Origin: Microbispora sp. ZYX-F-249
GTDB taxonomy: Bacteria; Actinomycetota; Actinomycetes; Streptosporangiales; Streptosporangiaceae
Assembly (NCBI RefSeq): GCF_039649665.1
Contig: NZ_JBDJAW010000020.1
Coordinates: 1-64,000 of the forward strand
Direction: 5' to 3'
DNA: 64,000 nucleotides
Part shown: piece after piece, positions 52,600 through 62,951 of the stretch
Layout of the letters: every line of letters begins with the position of its first letter
Numbering within the stretch: position 1 is the first letter of the stretch
The notes under the pieces: generated by a model
What the model was told of the DNA's origin: nothing
Databases searched by the model: none
What the model saw: the letters and a program-made list of their open reading frames with translations, nothing else
Translations under genes and position numbers: made by a program

Positions 52600-54255
52600 T
52601 CAGGTGTCGGCGATGCCGAGCTCGCGCTTGACCGCCTGGCGGAGCACCTTGCCGGTGGCGTTGCGGGGCAGCGCCTCGGTCGTGATCCGCCACCGCGACG
52701 GCACCTTGAAGTAGGCGAGCCGGTCCCGCAGATACGCCCGCAGGTCGTCCTCGCCCACGTCCTGCCCGGCCGCCGTGACGACCACGGCCACGACCTCCTG
52801 GCCGAGGTCGAGGTGCGGGGCGCCGAGCACGACGCACTCCACCACCGCCGGGTGCTCGGCCAGCGCGTTCTCGATCTCGGCGGGGTAGACGTTCTCCCCG
52901 CCCCGGATGATCAGATCGGAGCGGCGGGTGCTCAGGCGCAGCCGCCCGTCCTCGATCACGCCGATGTCGCCGGTGTGCAGCCACCGGTCCTCCCGGATGG
53001 CCTGCGCGGTCGCCTCGGGATCACGCCAGTAGCCGAGCATGTTGAACGGGCTGCGGACGCAGACCTCGCCCTCCTCGCCCTCCGGCAGCGCCTTGCCCTC
53101 GGGGTCGCGGATCTCCAGCCGCACGGTCGCGATCGGCCGGCCCAGCGTGCCGGGCGCCTCCCGCAGGTCCATCGGGGTGGCGACCGCGATCGCGGTGGAC
53201 GACTCGGTCAGGCCGTAGCTGTCCACCAGGGACTGCCGGGCGACCGGGAACGCCTGGCGCAGCCGCTCCTTGAACGCGGGGGAGGACGGCGCCGAGGCCA
53301 GCGCGAAGGCGGTCAGCGACGACAGGTCGTAGCCCGACAGGTCGCCGTGCTCGATCAGCCGGTTGGCCATCGTCGGCACCGCGCCCCAGTTGGTGACACG
53401 CTCCCGCTCGATGAGCCGCAGCACCCGGTCGACGTCGAACGAACCCAGGTGCATCACGACGGCGCTGCCGGTCGCGAGGCGGGGCACCGCGAGGTTGTGC
53501 AGGCTCGCGATGTGGAACAACGGCAGCGCCAGCAGGTAGCGCCGGTCCGCGGGGTCCGTGGGGTCGCCGAACGCCTGGCCGAGCGCGTCGTTCATCCGGT
53601 GGTACTCGACGACCGACGTGAGGTTGCGGTGCGTGTGGACCGCGCCCTTGGGACGGCCCGAGGTGCCGCTCGTGTAGATGATGACCGCGGGGTCGTCCTC
53701 GGCGGCGGCGTGCGGGGACAGCGGAGCGCCCGCGTACCGCTCGACCAGCCGTGGGAGGTCCTCCTCCATGGTCAGGACCGTCGTCCCCGCCGGGGCGAGC
53801 GCGGCCCGCTTGGCATCGGCGATCAGCACCTTCGGCTCGGTGTGGCCGAGGGCGTACTCGACCTCCCCGCGTGACCACCAGGCGTTGTACGCGACCGCGA
53901 TCGCTCCGGCGGCCACCGCCGCCCAGAACGAGACGATCCAGCCCGGGTGGTTGGCGGCGTTGATCGCGACCCGGTCGCCGGGGCGCACGCCGTGCTCCTC
54001 GCGCAGCGCGGCGGCGAGCGCGGCCACCCGGCGCGCGTGCCCGGCGAAGCTCAGCCGCTCGTCCGCCGTCACGATGTAGTCGCGGTCGCCGTACGCGGCG
54101 GAGGCGGTGAGCACCTCGCCGAGGTTGCGGCACCGGTTCTTGAAGACCGTCATGCGCGTGCCGAGGACCTCCTCCTCCGCGAGCTCGAACGCCCCTCCGG
54201 GGCCGGTGAGCCCGGCCGGCACCGCCGCCGCCGCGAGCCTCGGATCTGTCGACAT
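52600..54255 (-). CDS. Acyl-CoA synthetase (AMP-binding), steroid-regulon member
   Basis: 551 aa from ATG 54255 (GGGGAG upstream). P-loop [75 protein letters not shown] and [16 protein letters not shown] with the catalytic Lys. A full ANL fatty-acid-type CoA ligase, distinct from the FadD19-like protein at 44180. A perfect copy of the shared palindrome sits 99 bp upstream. It could activate the C/D-ring acid (HIP-type) or a side-chain acid; not determinable from sequence alone. Confidence 0.87.
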   Translation of the reverse strand: MSTDPRLAAAAVPAGLTGPGGAFELAEEEVLGTRMTVFKNRCRNLGEVLTASAAYGDRDYIVTADERLSFAGHARRVAALAAALREEHGVRPGDRVAINAANHPGWIVSFWAAVAAGAIAVAYNAWWSRGEVEYALGHTEPKVLIADAKRAALAPAGTTVLTMEEDLPRLVERYAGAPLSPHAAAEDDPAVIIYTSGTSGRPKGAVHTHRNLTSVVEYHRMNDALGQAFGDPTDPADRRYLLALPLFHIASLHNLAVPRLATGSAVVMHLGSFDVDRVLRLIERERVTNWGAVPTMANRLIEHGDLSGYDLSSLTAFALASAPSSPAFKERLRQAFPVARQSLVDSYGLTESSTAIAVATPMDLREAPGTLGRPIATVRLEIRDPEGKALPEGEEGEVCVRSPFNMLGYWRDPEATAQAIREDRWLHTGDIGVIEDGRLRLSTRRSDLIIRGGENVYPAEIENALAEHPAVVECVVLGAPHLDLGQEVVAVVVTAAGQDVGEDDLRAYLRDRLAYFKVPSRWRITTEALPRNATGKVLRQAVKRELGIADT

Positions 54256-54353
54256 GCCTATCAGCTCCCCTTCACAGGCCGGGATGCACCGCGAGCCGGC
54301 ATCAGTCCGTGGCGGAAATTGTGAGTAAAGGCCGGGCGCGGCACGCCGGGACT

Positions 54354-54368
54354 CCCGGTCACCGGGAC
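54354..54368. promoter_or_regulatory. Shared 15-bp palindrome, site 11 (CoA ligase promoter)
   Basis: TCCCGGTCACCGGGA, a perfect palindrome. It starts 30 bp before CACAAT (54324-54319, minus strand). Confidence 0.7.
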
Positions 54369-54430
54369 GCGCGACCGTCGTTCTGCGGCGCGGGGCGACC
54401 CTCCGCCGCCGTCGCCCCCGGCGGCACCCG

Positions 54431-55834
54431 TCATCCGAGCAGCTCGACCGCCTGCGCGAACTGGTCCACCGGCCGCCAGAACGGCAGCCGGAGCCGGGAA
54501 CGCTGCGCGTTCGCCGGGGAGAAGGCCGGGCCTGCGGTGACCAGCACGCCTTTTTCGCGGGCGCGTCCGGCCAGGGCGACGGCGTCGGTTCCGGTGTCGA
54601 CCCACAGCGCCGTGCCGCCGTGCGGCGGCGTCCACCGCCACTCCGGGCGGAGTCCGGCCAGGACCGCCGCCGCGTCGGCGAGATGGGCCCGCAGCCGCCG
54701 GGTGCGCTCCCGCCGGGCCAGGTCCGCCCGCGTCAGGAGCTCGGCGGTCACCATCTGGTCGATCACCGGAGCGGCCAGGTCCAGCGCCGCCTTGGCCTGC
54801 GTCAACCGCGTGATCACCGGACGTTCCGCGCGGATCCACCCGACCCGCAACCCGCCCCAGAGCAGTTTGGAGGCGGTGCCGATCCGGATCACCAGGCCGG
54901 GGTTCGCGGGTTCGGGCAGCGGCGGCCGCACCCCGCGGTCGTCCAGGACGAGGTCGGCGCAGGACCGGTCCTCGATCGTCAGCACGCCGTGCCTGCCGGC
55001 GATCCCGCTGAGCCGTTCCCGCCCGGCCGCCGGCAGGCTGATCCCCGTGGGGTTGTGCGCCGCGGGCTGGCAGTAGAGCAGGGCGGCCCGATGGGCGACC
55101 CGGTCGAGGTGATCGAGGTCGAGGCCGTCCTCCCGTACGGGCACCCCCGTCAGCCGCGCCCCGGCCGTACGGAACGCCTCGATCGCACCCCGGTATCCCG
55201 GCTCCTCGACCAGGACCTCGTCTCCCGGCGCGACCAGGGACGACGCGCACAGCCAGACGGCCTGCTGGGAGCCGGATGTGACGAGGATCTGATCCGGCTC
55301 CGTCGGCAGCCCCTGCGTGGAGTACTGCTCGGCCACGACCGTGCGGAGACGGGGCAGCCCCGCGGCGTAGTAGCCGTCATCGGCGAGATAGACGTCGAGC
55401 TCGCGCAGGTCGACCGCCGACACGGCGTCCCGCACCAGCGACAGGGCGGGCAGGGCACCGCTGGACAGGTCCAGCTCGACGAGGCGGCGGGCGCGGCCGA
55501 AGGACGCCAGCCGTCCCTCGACCACATGATCCCCTCCCGCACTCGCACGCGCACCCCGGCCGCGCCGCACGCGCGACCCGGACCCCTGCCGGGACGTCAG
55601 CCGCCCCCGCGCGGCCAGCTCCGCGTACGCCTCGGCGACGGTCGAGCGGGACACTCCGAGCGCGGCGGCCAGCGCGCGTTGCGGCGGCAGCGCGGCGCCC
55701 TCGACCAGCACGTTCCCGGCGATCAGCTCGTGCAGCGCGTCGGCGAGCGCGTGCGGCAGCGGCACGTCCTCCGCCCGCCACCCGCCGATCAGGCGGGCCA
55801 GCGCGGCGCTGTCGACGTGTTCCGCGCGTGCCAT
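54431..55834 (-). CDS. MocR/PdxR-type transcriptional regulator (GntR-aminotransferase fusion)
   Basis: 467 aa from ATG 55834 (GGGGGTGGG upstream). N-terminal GntR winged helix about 25-90 ([40 protein letters not shown]), then a fold-type I aminotransferase domain with [19 protein letters not shown] and the PLP Lys323 in [18 protein letters not shown]. It is divergent from the Tm-1-like/PEP-hydrolase-like pair, which is its likely target. An inverted CCAAT repeat lies between. No copy of the shared palindrome on this promoter; site 11 is beyond the other end. Confidence 0.9.
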   Translation of the reverse strand: MARAEHVDSAALARLIGGWRAEDVPLPHALADALHELIAGNVLVEGAALPPQRALAAALGVSRSTVAEAYAELAARGRLTSRQGSGSRVRRGRGARASAGGDHVVEGRLASFGRARRLVELDLSSGALPALSLVRDAVSAVDLRELDVYLADDGYYAAGLPRLRTVVAEQYSTQGLPTEPDQILVTSGSQQAVWLCASSLVAPGDEVLVEEPGYRGAIEAFRTAGARLTGVPVREDGLDLDHLDRVAHRAALLYCQPAAHNPTGISLPAAGRERLSGIAGRHGVLTIEDRSCADLVLDDRGVRPPLPEPANPGLVIRIGTASKLLWGGLRVGWIRAERPVITRLTQAKAALDLAAPVIDQMVTAELLTRADLARRERTRRLRAHLADAAAVLAGLRPEWRWTPPHGGTALWVDTGTDAVALAGRAREKGVLVTAGPAFSPANAQRSRLRLPFWRPVDQFAQAVELLG

Positions 55835-55864
55835 CCCACCCACCCCCGACTGTGTACGAGTAGA

Positions 55865-55882
55865 CCAATTCTGCGTGATTGG
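55865..55882. promoter_or_regulatory. Inverted repeat in the MocR/Tm-1-like divergent promoter
   Basis: CCAAT (55865-55869) and ATTGG (55878-55882) face each other 8 bp apart, 31 bp upstream of the MocR start. Candidate MocR operator; a GGCCGATCCGGCC near-palindrome follows. Confidence 0.4.
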
Positions 55883-55951
55883 CCTGGCCGATCCGGCCAC
55901 GGCCGGACATCGTCGACCGTACGCGCAGGTCGACGACGACAGGAGGTCGCG

Positions 55952-57235
55952 GTGGCGACGGTAGTGCTGCTGGGAACACTGGACACCAAGGCCGAGGAGT
56001 ACCGCTGGGTCCGCGACCGGCTGCGCGAGGCGGGCTGCGACGTGATCCTGGTCAACGTCGGCACCTTCGCCCACGGGGCGGAACTCGCCGACATCGGCGC
56101 GGACGAGGTGGCCCGGGCGGCGGGCGCCGAGCTCGACCGGCTCCGTGACGCCCGCGACCGCGGCGCCGCGATGGACGCGATGGGGACCGGCGCCGCCGTG
56201 ATCGTCCGGCGGCTGTTCGACGAGGGACGCCTCGACGGCCTGCTCGCGATCGGCGGCTCCGGCGGCTCGTCCGTCGCCGCCCGCGCGCTTCAGTCCCTTC
56301 CCGTCGGCGTGCCCAAGCTGCTGGTCTCGACCATGGCCTCGGGCGATGTCCGCCCCTACGTCGGGGACGCCGACGTCACCCTCATGTACTCCGTCGTGGA
56401 CATCTCCGGCATCAACCGGCTCTCGCGGGCGGTTCTCGGCAACGCCGCCGCCGCAGTGGCCGGCATGGCCCTGCGGCACGCGAGGGCCCGCGAGGAGACC
56501 GGCACGAAGAGCGGCACGAAGAGCGGCACGGAGAGCGGCACGGAGAGCGGCGACGAGCGGAAGCTGATCGGGGCCACGATGTTCGGGCTCACCACGCCCG
56601 CCGTCGACGAGGCCCGCGACCACCTGACCGGCCTCGGCTACGAGGTGCTGGTCTTCCACGCCACGGGGTCCGGCGGGCGGGCCATGGAGGCCCTCGCCGC
56701 CTCCGGCATGCTCGACGGCGTCCTCGACCTGACCACCACCGAGCTGGCCGACGACCTCGTCGGCGGGGTCCTCACCGCCGGCCCCGACCGGCTGGAGGCG
56801 GCCGGGCGGGCCGGCATCCCGCAGGTGGTCAGCGTCGGTGCGCTCGACATGGTCAACTTCGGGCCCCGGGACACGGTCCCGGACAGGTTCGCGGACCGGA
56901 AGTTCCTGGTGCACAACCCCACGGTCACCCTCATGCGGACGACCCGCGAGGAGATGGCGGCGCTGGGGGCCAGGATCGGCGGCAAGCTCAGCCGCGCCAC
57001 CGGGCCCGTGGAGGTCTACCTGCCGACGAAGGGCGTCTCCGGGATCGACGTCGAAGGCGGGCCCTTCGCCGACCCCGACGCCGACGCCGCCTGCTTCAGC
57101 GCGCTGCGGGACGCCCTGAAGGACACCGGCGTCCCCGTCCACGACGTGGACGCCGCGATCAACGATCCCGGCTTCGGCCGTGCCGCGGCCGAAGCCCTGC
57201 ACCGTCTCATCAGCGCACGCCGGACTGGAGATTGA
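55952..57235 (+). CDS. Tm-1-like (UPF0261) ATP-binding-domain protein
   Basis: 427 aa from GTG 55952 (AGGAGG, 5-bp spacer). It begins [20 protein letters not shown], the hallmark of Tm-1-like/UPF0261 proteins. N-domain about 1-178 ([20 protein letters not shown]), a Gly/Thr/Ser/Lys/Glu linker at 183-200, and a C-domain 203-427 ([39 protein letters not shown]). The molecular activity is unknown. It pairs with the TIM-barrel PEP-hydrolase-like gene just downstream (1-bp gap), as in many genomes and some fungal/plant fusions. Likely regulated by the divergent MocR. Confidence 0.88.
   Translation: MATVVLLGTLDTKAEEYRWVRDRLREAGCDVILVNVGTFAHGAELADIGADEVARAAGAELDRLRDARDRGAAMDAMGTGAAVIVRRLFDEGRLDGLLAIGGSGGSSVAARALQSLPVGVPKLLVSTMASGDVRPYVGDADVTLMYSVVDISGINRLSRAVLGNAAAAVAGMALRHARAREETGTKSGTKSGTESGTESGDERKLIGATMFGLTTPAVDEARDHLTGLGYEVLVFHATGSGGRAMEALAASGMLDGVLDLTTTELADDLVGGVLTAGPDRLEAAGRAGIPQVVSVGALDMVNFGPRDTVPDRFADRKFLVHNPTVTLMRTTREEMAALGARIGGKLSRATGPVEVYLPTKGVSGIDVEGGPFADPDADAACFSALRDALKDTGVPVHDVDAAINDPGFGRAAAEALHRLISARRTGD
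56501..56548 (+). repeat. Four 12-bp tandem repeats in the Tm-1-like linker
   Basis: GGCACGAAGAGC twice, then GGCACGGAGAGC twice, encoding [16 protein letters not shown] between the two domains. The unit keeps the frame, so copy number could vary freely. Confidence 0.8.
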
Positions 57236-57236
57236 C

Positions 57237-58064
57237 ATGAACCGCGAGACAGCTCTCGAACGCCTGCGCGCCGCCGCCGAGGCCGGCCGGCCCATCATCG
57301 GAGCGGGCGCCGGCACCGGCCTTTCGGCCAAGGCCGCCGAGGCCGGCGGCGTCGACCTGCTGATCATCTACAACTCGGGCCGCTACCGCATGGCCGGCCG
57401 GGGGTCGCTCGCCGGATTGCTCCCGTACGGCGACGCCAACGCGATCGTCGTCGACATGGCCAGGGAAGTCCTCCCGGTCGTGCGCGACACCCCCGTGCTG
57501 GCCGGGGTCTGCGGCACCGACCCCTTCCGCCTCATGGGTCCCTTCCTCGACGAGCTGAAGGCGATGGGCTTCGCCGGCGTGCAGAACTTCCCCACCGTGG
57601 GCCTGTACGACGGCAAGTTCCGGCAGAACCTCGAGGAGACCGGGATGGGATACGGGCTCGAGGTGGACATGATCCGCGAAGCGCGCCGCCGCGATCTGCT
57701 CACCGCCCCCTACGTCTTCGACGCCGGCCAGGCCGCGGCGATGGCCGAAGCCGGAGCCGACGTCCTCGTGCCCCACGTCGGGCTGACCACGAGCGGCAGC
57801 ATCGGCGCGGAGACCGCCCTCACGCTCGACGAGGCCGCCGCCGCCGTGCAGGAGATGCGCGACGCCGCCGTCGCGGTGAACCCGGGCATCATCGTCCTGT
57901 GCCACGGCGGCCCCATCGCCGAACCGGACGACGCGCAGTTCGTCCTCGACCACACGGACGGGATCGCCGGCTTCTTCGGGGCCTCGTCCATGGAACGTCT
58001 CCCCACGGAGAAGGCGATCGCCGCCCAGGCGACCCGGTTCAAGAGCCTCCGCCTCGGCAGGTGA
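57237..58064 (+). CDS. TIM-barrel phosphoenolpyruvate-hydrolase-like protein (Tm-1 partner)
   Basis: 275 aa from ATG 57237 (GGAG upstream). [94 protein letters not shown] and [19 protein letters not shown] mark the family annotated as PEP hydrolase-like or TIM-barrel signal transduction protein. In many bacteria it is next to, or fused with, Tm-1-like proteins; the reaction is not established. It is followed by a strong terminator, so the pair is one MocR-controlled operon. Confidence 0.88.
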   Translation: MNRETALERLRAAAEAGRPIIGAGAGTGLSAKAAEAGGVDLLIIYNSGRYRMAGRGSLAGLLPYGDANAIVVDMAREVLPVVRDTPVLAGVCGTDPFRLMGPFLDELKAMGFAGVQNFPTVGLYDGKFRQNLEETGMGYGLEVDMIREARRRDLLTAPYVFDAGQAAAMAEAGADVLVPHVGLTTSGSIGAETALTLDEAAAAVQEMRDAAVAVNPGIIVLCHGGPIAEPDDAQFVLDHTDGIAGFFGASSMERLPTEKAIAAQATRFKSLRLGR

Positions 58065-58076
58065 GACCAGCCACGA

Positions 58077-58124
58077 GAAGGGCCGTACGCGGCCGGGTGT
58101 CATGCCCGGTCCGTACGGCCTTCT
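58077..58124 (+). terminator. Terminator of the Tm-1-like operon
   Basis: GAAGGGCCGTACG and CGTACGGCCTTC pair (one bulged G) around an inner stem CCGGGTGTCATGCCCGG, followed by TTCTTCGG. Confidence 0.7.
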
Positions 58125-58273
58125 TCGGTTCGGGGCCCGGCAGCCCCGCTTGACGCATACATGATCTCCCGTGCGGGCCGCCACCCGGAAGCGGTCGCAG
58201 TAGCGCACCACGCCGACACGTGGACACTCGGCTGTCCCACATAATCCGGCGCCGGCCTGCGCGGTGGCGCGCT

Positions 58274-58288
58274 TCCCGGTGACCGGGA
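58274..58288. promoter_or_regulatory. Shared 15-bp palindrome, site 12 (importer operon, distal)
   Basis: TCCCGGTGACCGGGA, a perfect palindrome, 53 bp upstream of site 13. It has no -10 candidate at the usual distance and may assist site 13. Confidence 0.65.
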
Positions 58289-58326
58289 TCGGCGCACGCC
58301 GGAGCCGCGCGGCGGTGAAGCCTGGT

Positions 58327-58341
58327 TCCCGGTGAGCGGGA
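58327..58341. promoter_or_regulatory. Shared 15-bp palindrome, site 13 (importer operon promoter)
   Basis: TCCCGGTGAGCGGGA, one mismatch from perfect. It ends 30 bp before CACTAT (58371-58376) and 68 bp before the SDR start at 58409. Confidence 0.7.
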
Positions 58342-58408
58342 CTGCCCACTTTCGGTGTGCCGCGTCACAGCACTATTTCGGCCCAACACACGGCGGAACG
58401 GAAGACGC

Positions 58409-59170
58409 ATGGGAAGCCTGGACGGAAAAGTCGCGATTGTTACGGGAGCCGGTCAGGGCGTCGGCCAGGGCATCGCGCTGGCCCTCGCCACCGAAGGCGC
58501 GTCCGTGGCGGTGCTCGGCCGCACGGTGGCGAAGCTGGAAACCACCTGCGAGCTGATCCGGGAGCGCGGCGGGACGGCGGAGCCGTTCGCGTGCGACGTG
58601 ACCGAGACCGAGACGATCCCCGCGGTGGTCGAGGCCGTCGTGACCCGGTTCGGCGGCGTGGACATCCTCGTCAACAACGCCTACACCGGCGCGTACGGCA
58701 CGCTCCTGTCGATGAGCGACGCGGCCTTCCAGAAGGGCTTCCGCAGCGGCCCGTTCGCCGCCTTCGCGTTCATGAAGGCCTGTCACCCCCACATGAAGGC
58801 GCGCGGGGGCGGCAGCATCGTCAACCTCGTCACCTCGGCCATGGTCCGCTGGGACCCCTCCACGTACGGCGCGTACGCCGCGGCCAAGCAGGCGCTGCGC
58901 TCGCTGACCCGCACGGCGGCGGCCGAGTGGGGGCCCGACGGCATCCGCGCCAACAACATCGCCCCGCACGCCCTGTCCCCGGGCCTGAAGCGGTGGACGG
59001 AGGCGTTCCCCGAGGAGGCGGAGGAGTTCCGCACGACCATTCCCCTCGGCTACATCGGCGACTGCGAGCAGGACATCGGGCGCGCCGTCGTCGCACTCGT
59101 GGGCCCGGACATGCGCTACCTGACCGGCGCGACCGTGCCCCTCGACGGCGGGCAGGCCTACTTCGGCTGA
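58409..59170 (+). CDS. Short-chain dehydrogenase heading the ABC-importer operon
   Basis: 253 aa from ATG 58409 (GGAAG upstream). TGAGQGVGQGIALALATEGA, DILVNNAYTG, catalytic Ser in NLVTSAMVRWDPSTYGAYAA, YAAAK Tyr/Lys. Ends RYLTGATVPLDGGQAYFG. It is paralogous with the SDR at 22327. It is 61 bp before the binding-protein gene and under sites 12/13. The combination suggests it acts on the imported compound or an early product. Confidence 0.87.
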   Translation: MGSLDGKVAIVTGAGQGVGQGIALALATEGASVAVLGRTVAKLETTCELIRERGGTAEPFACDVTETETIPAVVEAVVTRFGGVDILVNNAYTGAYGTLLSMSDAAFQKGFRSGPFAAFAFMKACHPHMKARGGGSIVNLVTSAMVRWDPSTYGAYAAAKQALRSLTRTAAAEWGPDGIRANNIAPHALSPGLKRWTEAFPEEAEEFRTTIPLGYIGDCEQDIGRAVVALVGPDMRYLTGATVPLDGGQAYFG

Positions 59171-59231
59171 GCCGCCGCACCCCCCGCACCACCTGCCGCC
59201 GTCTGGCGGTCAGCGAAAGGAGAACCACCGG

Positions 59232-60650
59232 ATGAACGGCAAGGCGATCGGCCGCGTGGCGGCCGGTGCCCTGGCCCTCGCGATGCTGGCGGGCTGCGCC
59301 GGCGAGCGCGGCGGCTCGGCGGCGGTGCCGGCGAGCGGCGGCGACGCGCAGTCGCCGGCCGCCGCGGGCGGTCAGGGTCAGGAGACGTTCGGCACCCTGG
59401 CCTCGCCCTGCGGGCCCGGTGACGCCAAGGGCGCCACCGACCAGGGCGTCACCGACACCACCATCGCCATCGGCTACGGCGACGACCGCGGCTTCACCAA
59501 GGCGCCGGGCCTGTCCAAGGAGATGGGCGACGCGGTGAGCGCCATGATCAAGTGGTGCAACGCGCAGGGCGGCGTCAACGGCCGCCAGATCGTGGGCCAC
59601 CAGTACGACGCGGCCTACATGCAGGCGGCCACCGTCATGCAGAAGGCGTGCACGCAGGACTTCATGCTCGTCGGTGAGGGCTTCGCGATGGACGAGTCCG
59701 CCGAGCAGTACCGCGTCGCGTGCAAGCTGCCGGTGGTCGCCGGCTACACCGTCGGCCCGAACGCCGCGATGGGCCCGATGAAGTTCGAGGCCGTGCCGTA
59801 CCCGGTGGACTACTACAACGCCGCGCCGCTGAAGCTGGCCGCCAAGACCTTCCCCGAGTTCGCCTCGGCCGTGGACCTGGTCACCTCCACCTCCCCGGCG
59901 GTGATGGCGGGCAGCAACAAGATCGCGGCCGCCATGAAGGACATCGGCATCGCGCCGAAGAAGTGCGGCGTGCAGCTCAACGCCGAGGGCGACCCGAGCT
60001 ACGTGCCGTTCGCGGAGAAGTTCAAGTCGTGCGGCGTCAAGGCGCTGTGGACGTCCAAGTCGCCGGACCCGGCGATGTTCAGCCTGCTCGAGTCGCTGGA
60101 CCGGGTGGACGCCCATCCGACGCTGGTGTTCGAGGCCACCTGGTACAGCCAGGCCGTCGCGAAGTGGAACACGAGCGGCCAGGGCGACAACATCCACGCC
60201 GGCCTGATCTTCCAGCCGTTCGAGAACGCCGACAAGGTGCCGGCCGTCAAGAAGTACCTCGACCTGGTCAACGCCGAGGGCGGCAAGACCGCGCTGCTCG
60301 GCATGCAGGCGACCTCCGCCTTCCTGCTGTGGGCCACCGCGGCCAAGGACTGCGGCTCCGAACTCACCCGCCAGTGCATGGTCGACAAGCTGTCGCAGGT
60401 CCATGAGTGGACCGGCGGCGGCCTGCACGCCCCGACCGACCCCGGCGCCAACATGCCGTCCGACTGCACCCTCATGGTGAAGCTCACCGGGTCGACCTAC
60501 AAGCAGGTCGCTCCGGCCACCGTCGGCGAGTTCGAGTGCGACAAGAGCAACCTGCTCAAGACGGACCCGGGAACCTGGGGCACCAAGCTCGACGAGGACC
60601 GGGTCGCGACCACCTTCCTCACCTCCGACGTGATCAAGCCGCAGGCCTGA
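59232..60650 (+). CDS. Substrate-binding lipoprotein of a branched-chain-type ABC importer
   Basis: 472 aa. Lipobox LAGC with Cys22 after a short signal segment (GRVAAGALALAMLAGC), then a Ser/Gly/Ala-rich linker to about 60. The Periplas_BP type I domain includes ITDTTIAIGYGDDRGFTK-like start, GGVNGRQIVGHQYDAAYMQA and LLGMQATSAFLLWATAAKDC. AGGAG precedes ATG. It should capture the transported compound outside the membrane. The neighbours and regulon suggest a steroid or breakdown product rather than an amino acid, which is inference. Confidence 0.87.
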   Translation: MNGKAIGRVAAGALALAMLAGCAGERGGSAAVPASGGDAQSPAAAGGQGQETFGTLASPCGPGDAKGATDQGVTDTTIAIGYGDDRGFTKAPGLSKEMGDAVSAMIKWCNAQGGVNGRQIVGHQYDAAYMQAATVMQKACTQDFMLVGEGFAMDESAEQYRVACKLPVVAGYTVGPNAAMGPMKFEAVPYPVDYYNAAPLKLAAKTFPEFASAVDLVTSTSPAVMAGSNKIAAAMKDIGIAPKKCGVQLNAEGDPSYVPFAEKFKSCGVKALWTSKSPDPAMFSLLESLDRVDAHPTLVFEATWYSQAVAKWNTSGQGDNIHAGLIFQPFENADKVPAVKKYLDLVNAEGGKTALLGMQATSAFLLWATAAKDCGSELTRQCMVDKLSQVHEWTGGGLHAPTDPGANMPSDCTLMVKLTGSTYKQVAPATVGEFECDKSNLLKTDPGTWGTKLDEDRVATTFLTSDVIKPQA

Positions 60651-60716
60651 TCGCTCCGGCGGCGGGCCGGTCCGCCGGCTCGCCGCCGTCCTCGCCGTCC
60701 AGAGCAAGGGCCTCGC

Positions 60717-62951
60717 ATGACGTCGTTCCTGACCTTCACGATCCTCGGGCTGGTCCTCGGCGCGGTCTACGCCGTCGCCGCGTCCGGGCTGGTCCTCACC
60801 TACACCACCTCGGGAATCTTCAACTTCGCGCACGGCGCCCAGGCCATGCTGGGCACGTTCCTCTACTGGCAGCTCACCTACGGCTGGGGCTGGCCGGCCT
60901 GGCTGTCACTGGTCGTCGTGGTGGGCCTGGCGGGGCCCGCGATGGGGGCCCTGCTCCACACGCTGATCATGAGGGGGCTGCGTGAGACGGCGGACGTGAC
61001 CAAGATCGTCGTGACCGTCGCCATCCTGCTCGGGATGGTCTACCTCTCCCAATGGGTCTGGCATCCCGAAGAGGCCCGGATCATGGAGATGTTCTTCGGG
61101 GCGAACGCGAAGATCGAGTTCGGCGGCGTGGTCGTCCGCGTCCACGAGATCATCTGCCTCGTGGTCGCCGTGGCGGTCGCGATCGGGCTGCGGCTGCTGT
61201 TCACCCGCACGCGCGCCGGAGTGGTCATGCGGGGCGCCGTGGACGACCCGGACCTGCTCCGCCTGAACGGCCACGACCCCGACAGGATCGCCATGCTGTC
61301 GTGGGCGACGGGCTCGACCCTCGCCGTGCTGGCCGGCATCCTGGTCACCCCGATCGGCGGCGGCGCGCTGGAGGCCAACCAGCTGACGCTGCTGGTCATC
61401 GACGCGTTCGCGGCCGCGATGTTCGGCCGGCTGCGCAGCATCCCGCGGACCTTCGCCGGCGCGATGGTGCTCGGCATGACGGCGACGTACGTCATGGCGT
61501 ACTTCCCCACCGACTGGACGTGGGCCGGCAACTTCCGCGTATCGCTGCCGATGATCATCCTGTTCGTGGTGCTCATCGTGCTGCCCCAGGACCGGCTCCG
61601 GGTGGCGGCGGTGCGCACCCGGGAGCGGTACCGGCCACCCACGCCGCGCTCGGCGGCCGTATGGGGTGTCGCGCTCGTGGCCGCGGTCTTCCTGCTCGCG
61701 CTGCTCCTGGACGACGCGTCGATCACGACGTTCGCGCTCGGGATGACGTTCGCGATCGTCGCGCTCTCGCTCACCCTGCTCACCGGCTACGCCGGGGAGA
61801 TCAACCTCGCCCCGCTGTCGTTCGGCGCGGTGGCCACGATCATCGGGTTCCACTTCGGTGTCACCGGCAGCGGATCGGCCTCCCGGCTGACGCTGTGGGG
61901 GGTGCTGCTCGCCGTCCTCGTCACCGCCGTGGCCGGCGGTCTGGTCGCGCTGCCGGCGCTGCGGCTGCGCGGACTCTACCTGGCACTCGCCACGATGGCG
62001 TTCGGCGTGTTCCTGTCGAACATGGTGCTGCGTGACACCACCGAGCACACGGTCCTCGGCGTGACGTTCTCGATCTTCCCCAACGGCACGCTGATCGTGC
62101 CGCCGCTCCGGGTGGGCCCGCTCGACCTGCGCGACCCGCGCACGTCCCTGATGACCGCGACCGTGCTGTTCGCGCTGATCGGGGTCGGCCTGGCCGCGCT
62201 GCGCGCCGGCGGGTACGGCCGGCGCCTGGCGGCCATGAAGGACAGCCCGGCGGCGGCCGCCATGCTCGGCCAGAACCTGGTGAAGCTGAAGTTCGGCGTG
62301 TTCATGCTGTCGGCGGCCATCGCGGGCCTCGGCGGACTGCTGATGGCGAGCGCCGCCGGCTCGGTCTCGGGCGACAACTTCGCCATCATGGCGAGCCTCG
62401 CGCTGGTCATGCTCACGGTCGTCGGCGGAATCGGCTACATCAGCGGCGCGCTGTTCGGCGGCCTGATGTCCGGCGTCGGATTCACGATCATGGTGGGCAC
62501 GTTCAACGACCTCGCCACCGCACACCCCTCGATGGAGACGATCTACAAGGCGATCGGCCAGCTCCTCGTGGTCGCCACCGCGCTCATCGGCATGGGCGTC
62601 GGCAAGAACCCCAGCGGCACCGTCCACGACATCGTGGAGGGCTACCGCGCGCTGCGCGGCGCCAAGGGCCTGCTGGCCGGGGCCGCCGCCGTCGAGACCG
62701 CGCTGTACGTCCTGGCGCTGACCGGTGTCGTCGGCAACTGGTGGTTCGCCATCCTGACCGCGTGCCTGGTCATGGCGCTGCCCGTCGCGGGCCGGATGCG
62801 GGCGGCCGCGCCCGTCAGGCGGACCCCGCCGGAGCTGGCCGGCGTGGACGAGCCGTACACCGACGAGCTGCGCGAGCGGCTCGACCGTGAGCTGGGGCTG
62901 CCCGTCCGCGAGCGCACGGCGAAGGAGGCGAGCGTCCATGCCGTTGCTTGA
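60717..62951 (+). CDS. Fused LivH-LivM-type ABC permease
   Basis: 744 aa. The LivH-like half (about 1-285) has LVLGAVYAVAASGLVLTYTT, SGIFNFAHGAQAMLGTFLYW and RAGVVMRGAVDDPDLLRLNG. The LivM-like half (about 300-655) has LTLLTGYAGEINLAPLSFGA, LRLRGLYLALATMAFGVFLS and AAMKDSPAAAAMLGQNLVKL. A charged C-terminal tail follows. Both permease subunits in one chain are less usual than separate genes. Its end overlaps the first ATPase gene by 14 bp, and it follows the binding protein by 66 bp. Confidence 0.9.
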   Translation: MTSFLTFTILGLVLGAVYAVAASGLVLTYTTSGIFNFAHGAQAMLGTFLYWQLTYGWGWPAWLSLVVVVGLAGPAMGALLHTLIMRGLRETADVTKIVVTVAILLGMVYLSQWVWHPEEARIMEMFFGANAKIEFGGVVVRVHEIICLVVAVAVAIGLRLLFTRTRAGVVMRGAVDDPDLLRLNGHDPDRIAMLSWATGSTLAVLAGILVTPIGGGALEANQLTLLVIDAFAAAMFGRLRSIPRTFAGAMVLGMTATYVMAYFPTDWTWAGNFRVSLPMIILFVVLIVLPQDRLRVAAVRTRERYRPPTPRSAAVWGVALVAAVFLLALLLDDASITTFALGMTFAIVALSLTLLTGYAGEINLAPLSFGAVATIIGFHFGVTGSGSASRLTLWGVLLAVLVTAVAGGLVALPALRLRGLYLALATMAFGVFLSNMVLRDTTEHTVLGVTFSIFPNGTLIVPPLRVGPLDLRDPRTSLMTATVLFALIGVGLAALRAGGYGRRLAAMKDSPAAAAMLGQNLVKLKFGVFMLSAAIAGLGGLLMASAAGSVSGDNFAIMASLALVMLTVVGGIGYISGALFGGLMSGVGFTIMVGTFNDLATAHPSMETIYKAIGQLLVVATALIGMGVGKNPSGTVHDIVEGYRALRGAKGLLAGAAAVETALYVLALTGVVGNWWFAILTACLVMALPVAGRMRAAAPVRRTPPELAGVDEPYTDELRERLDRELGLPVRERTAKEASVHAVA

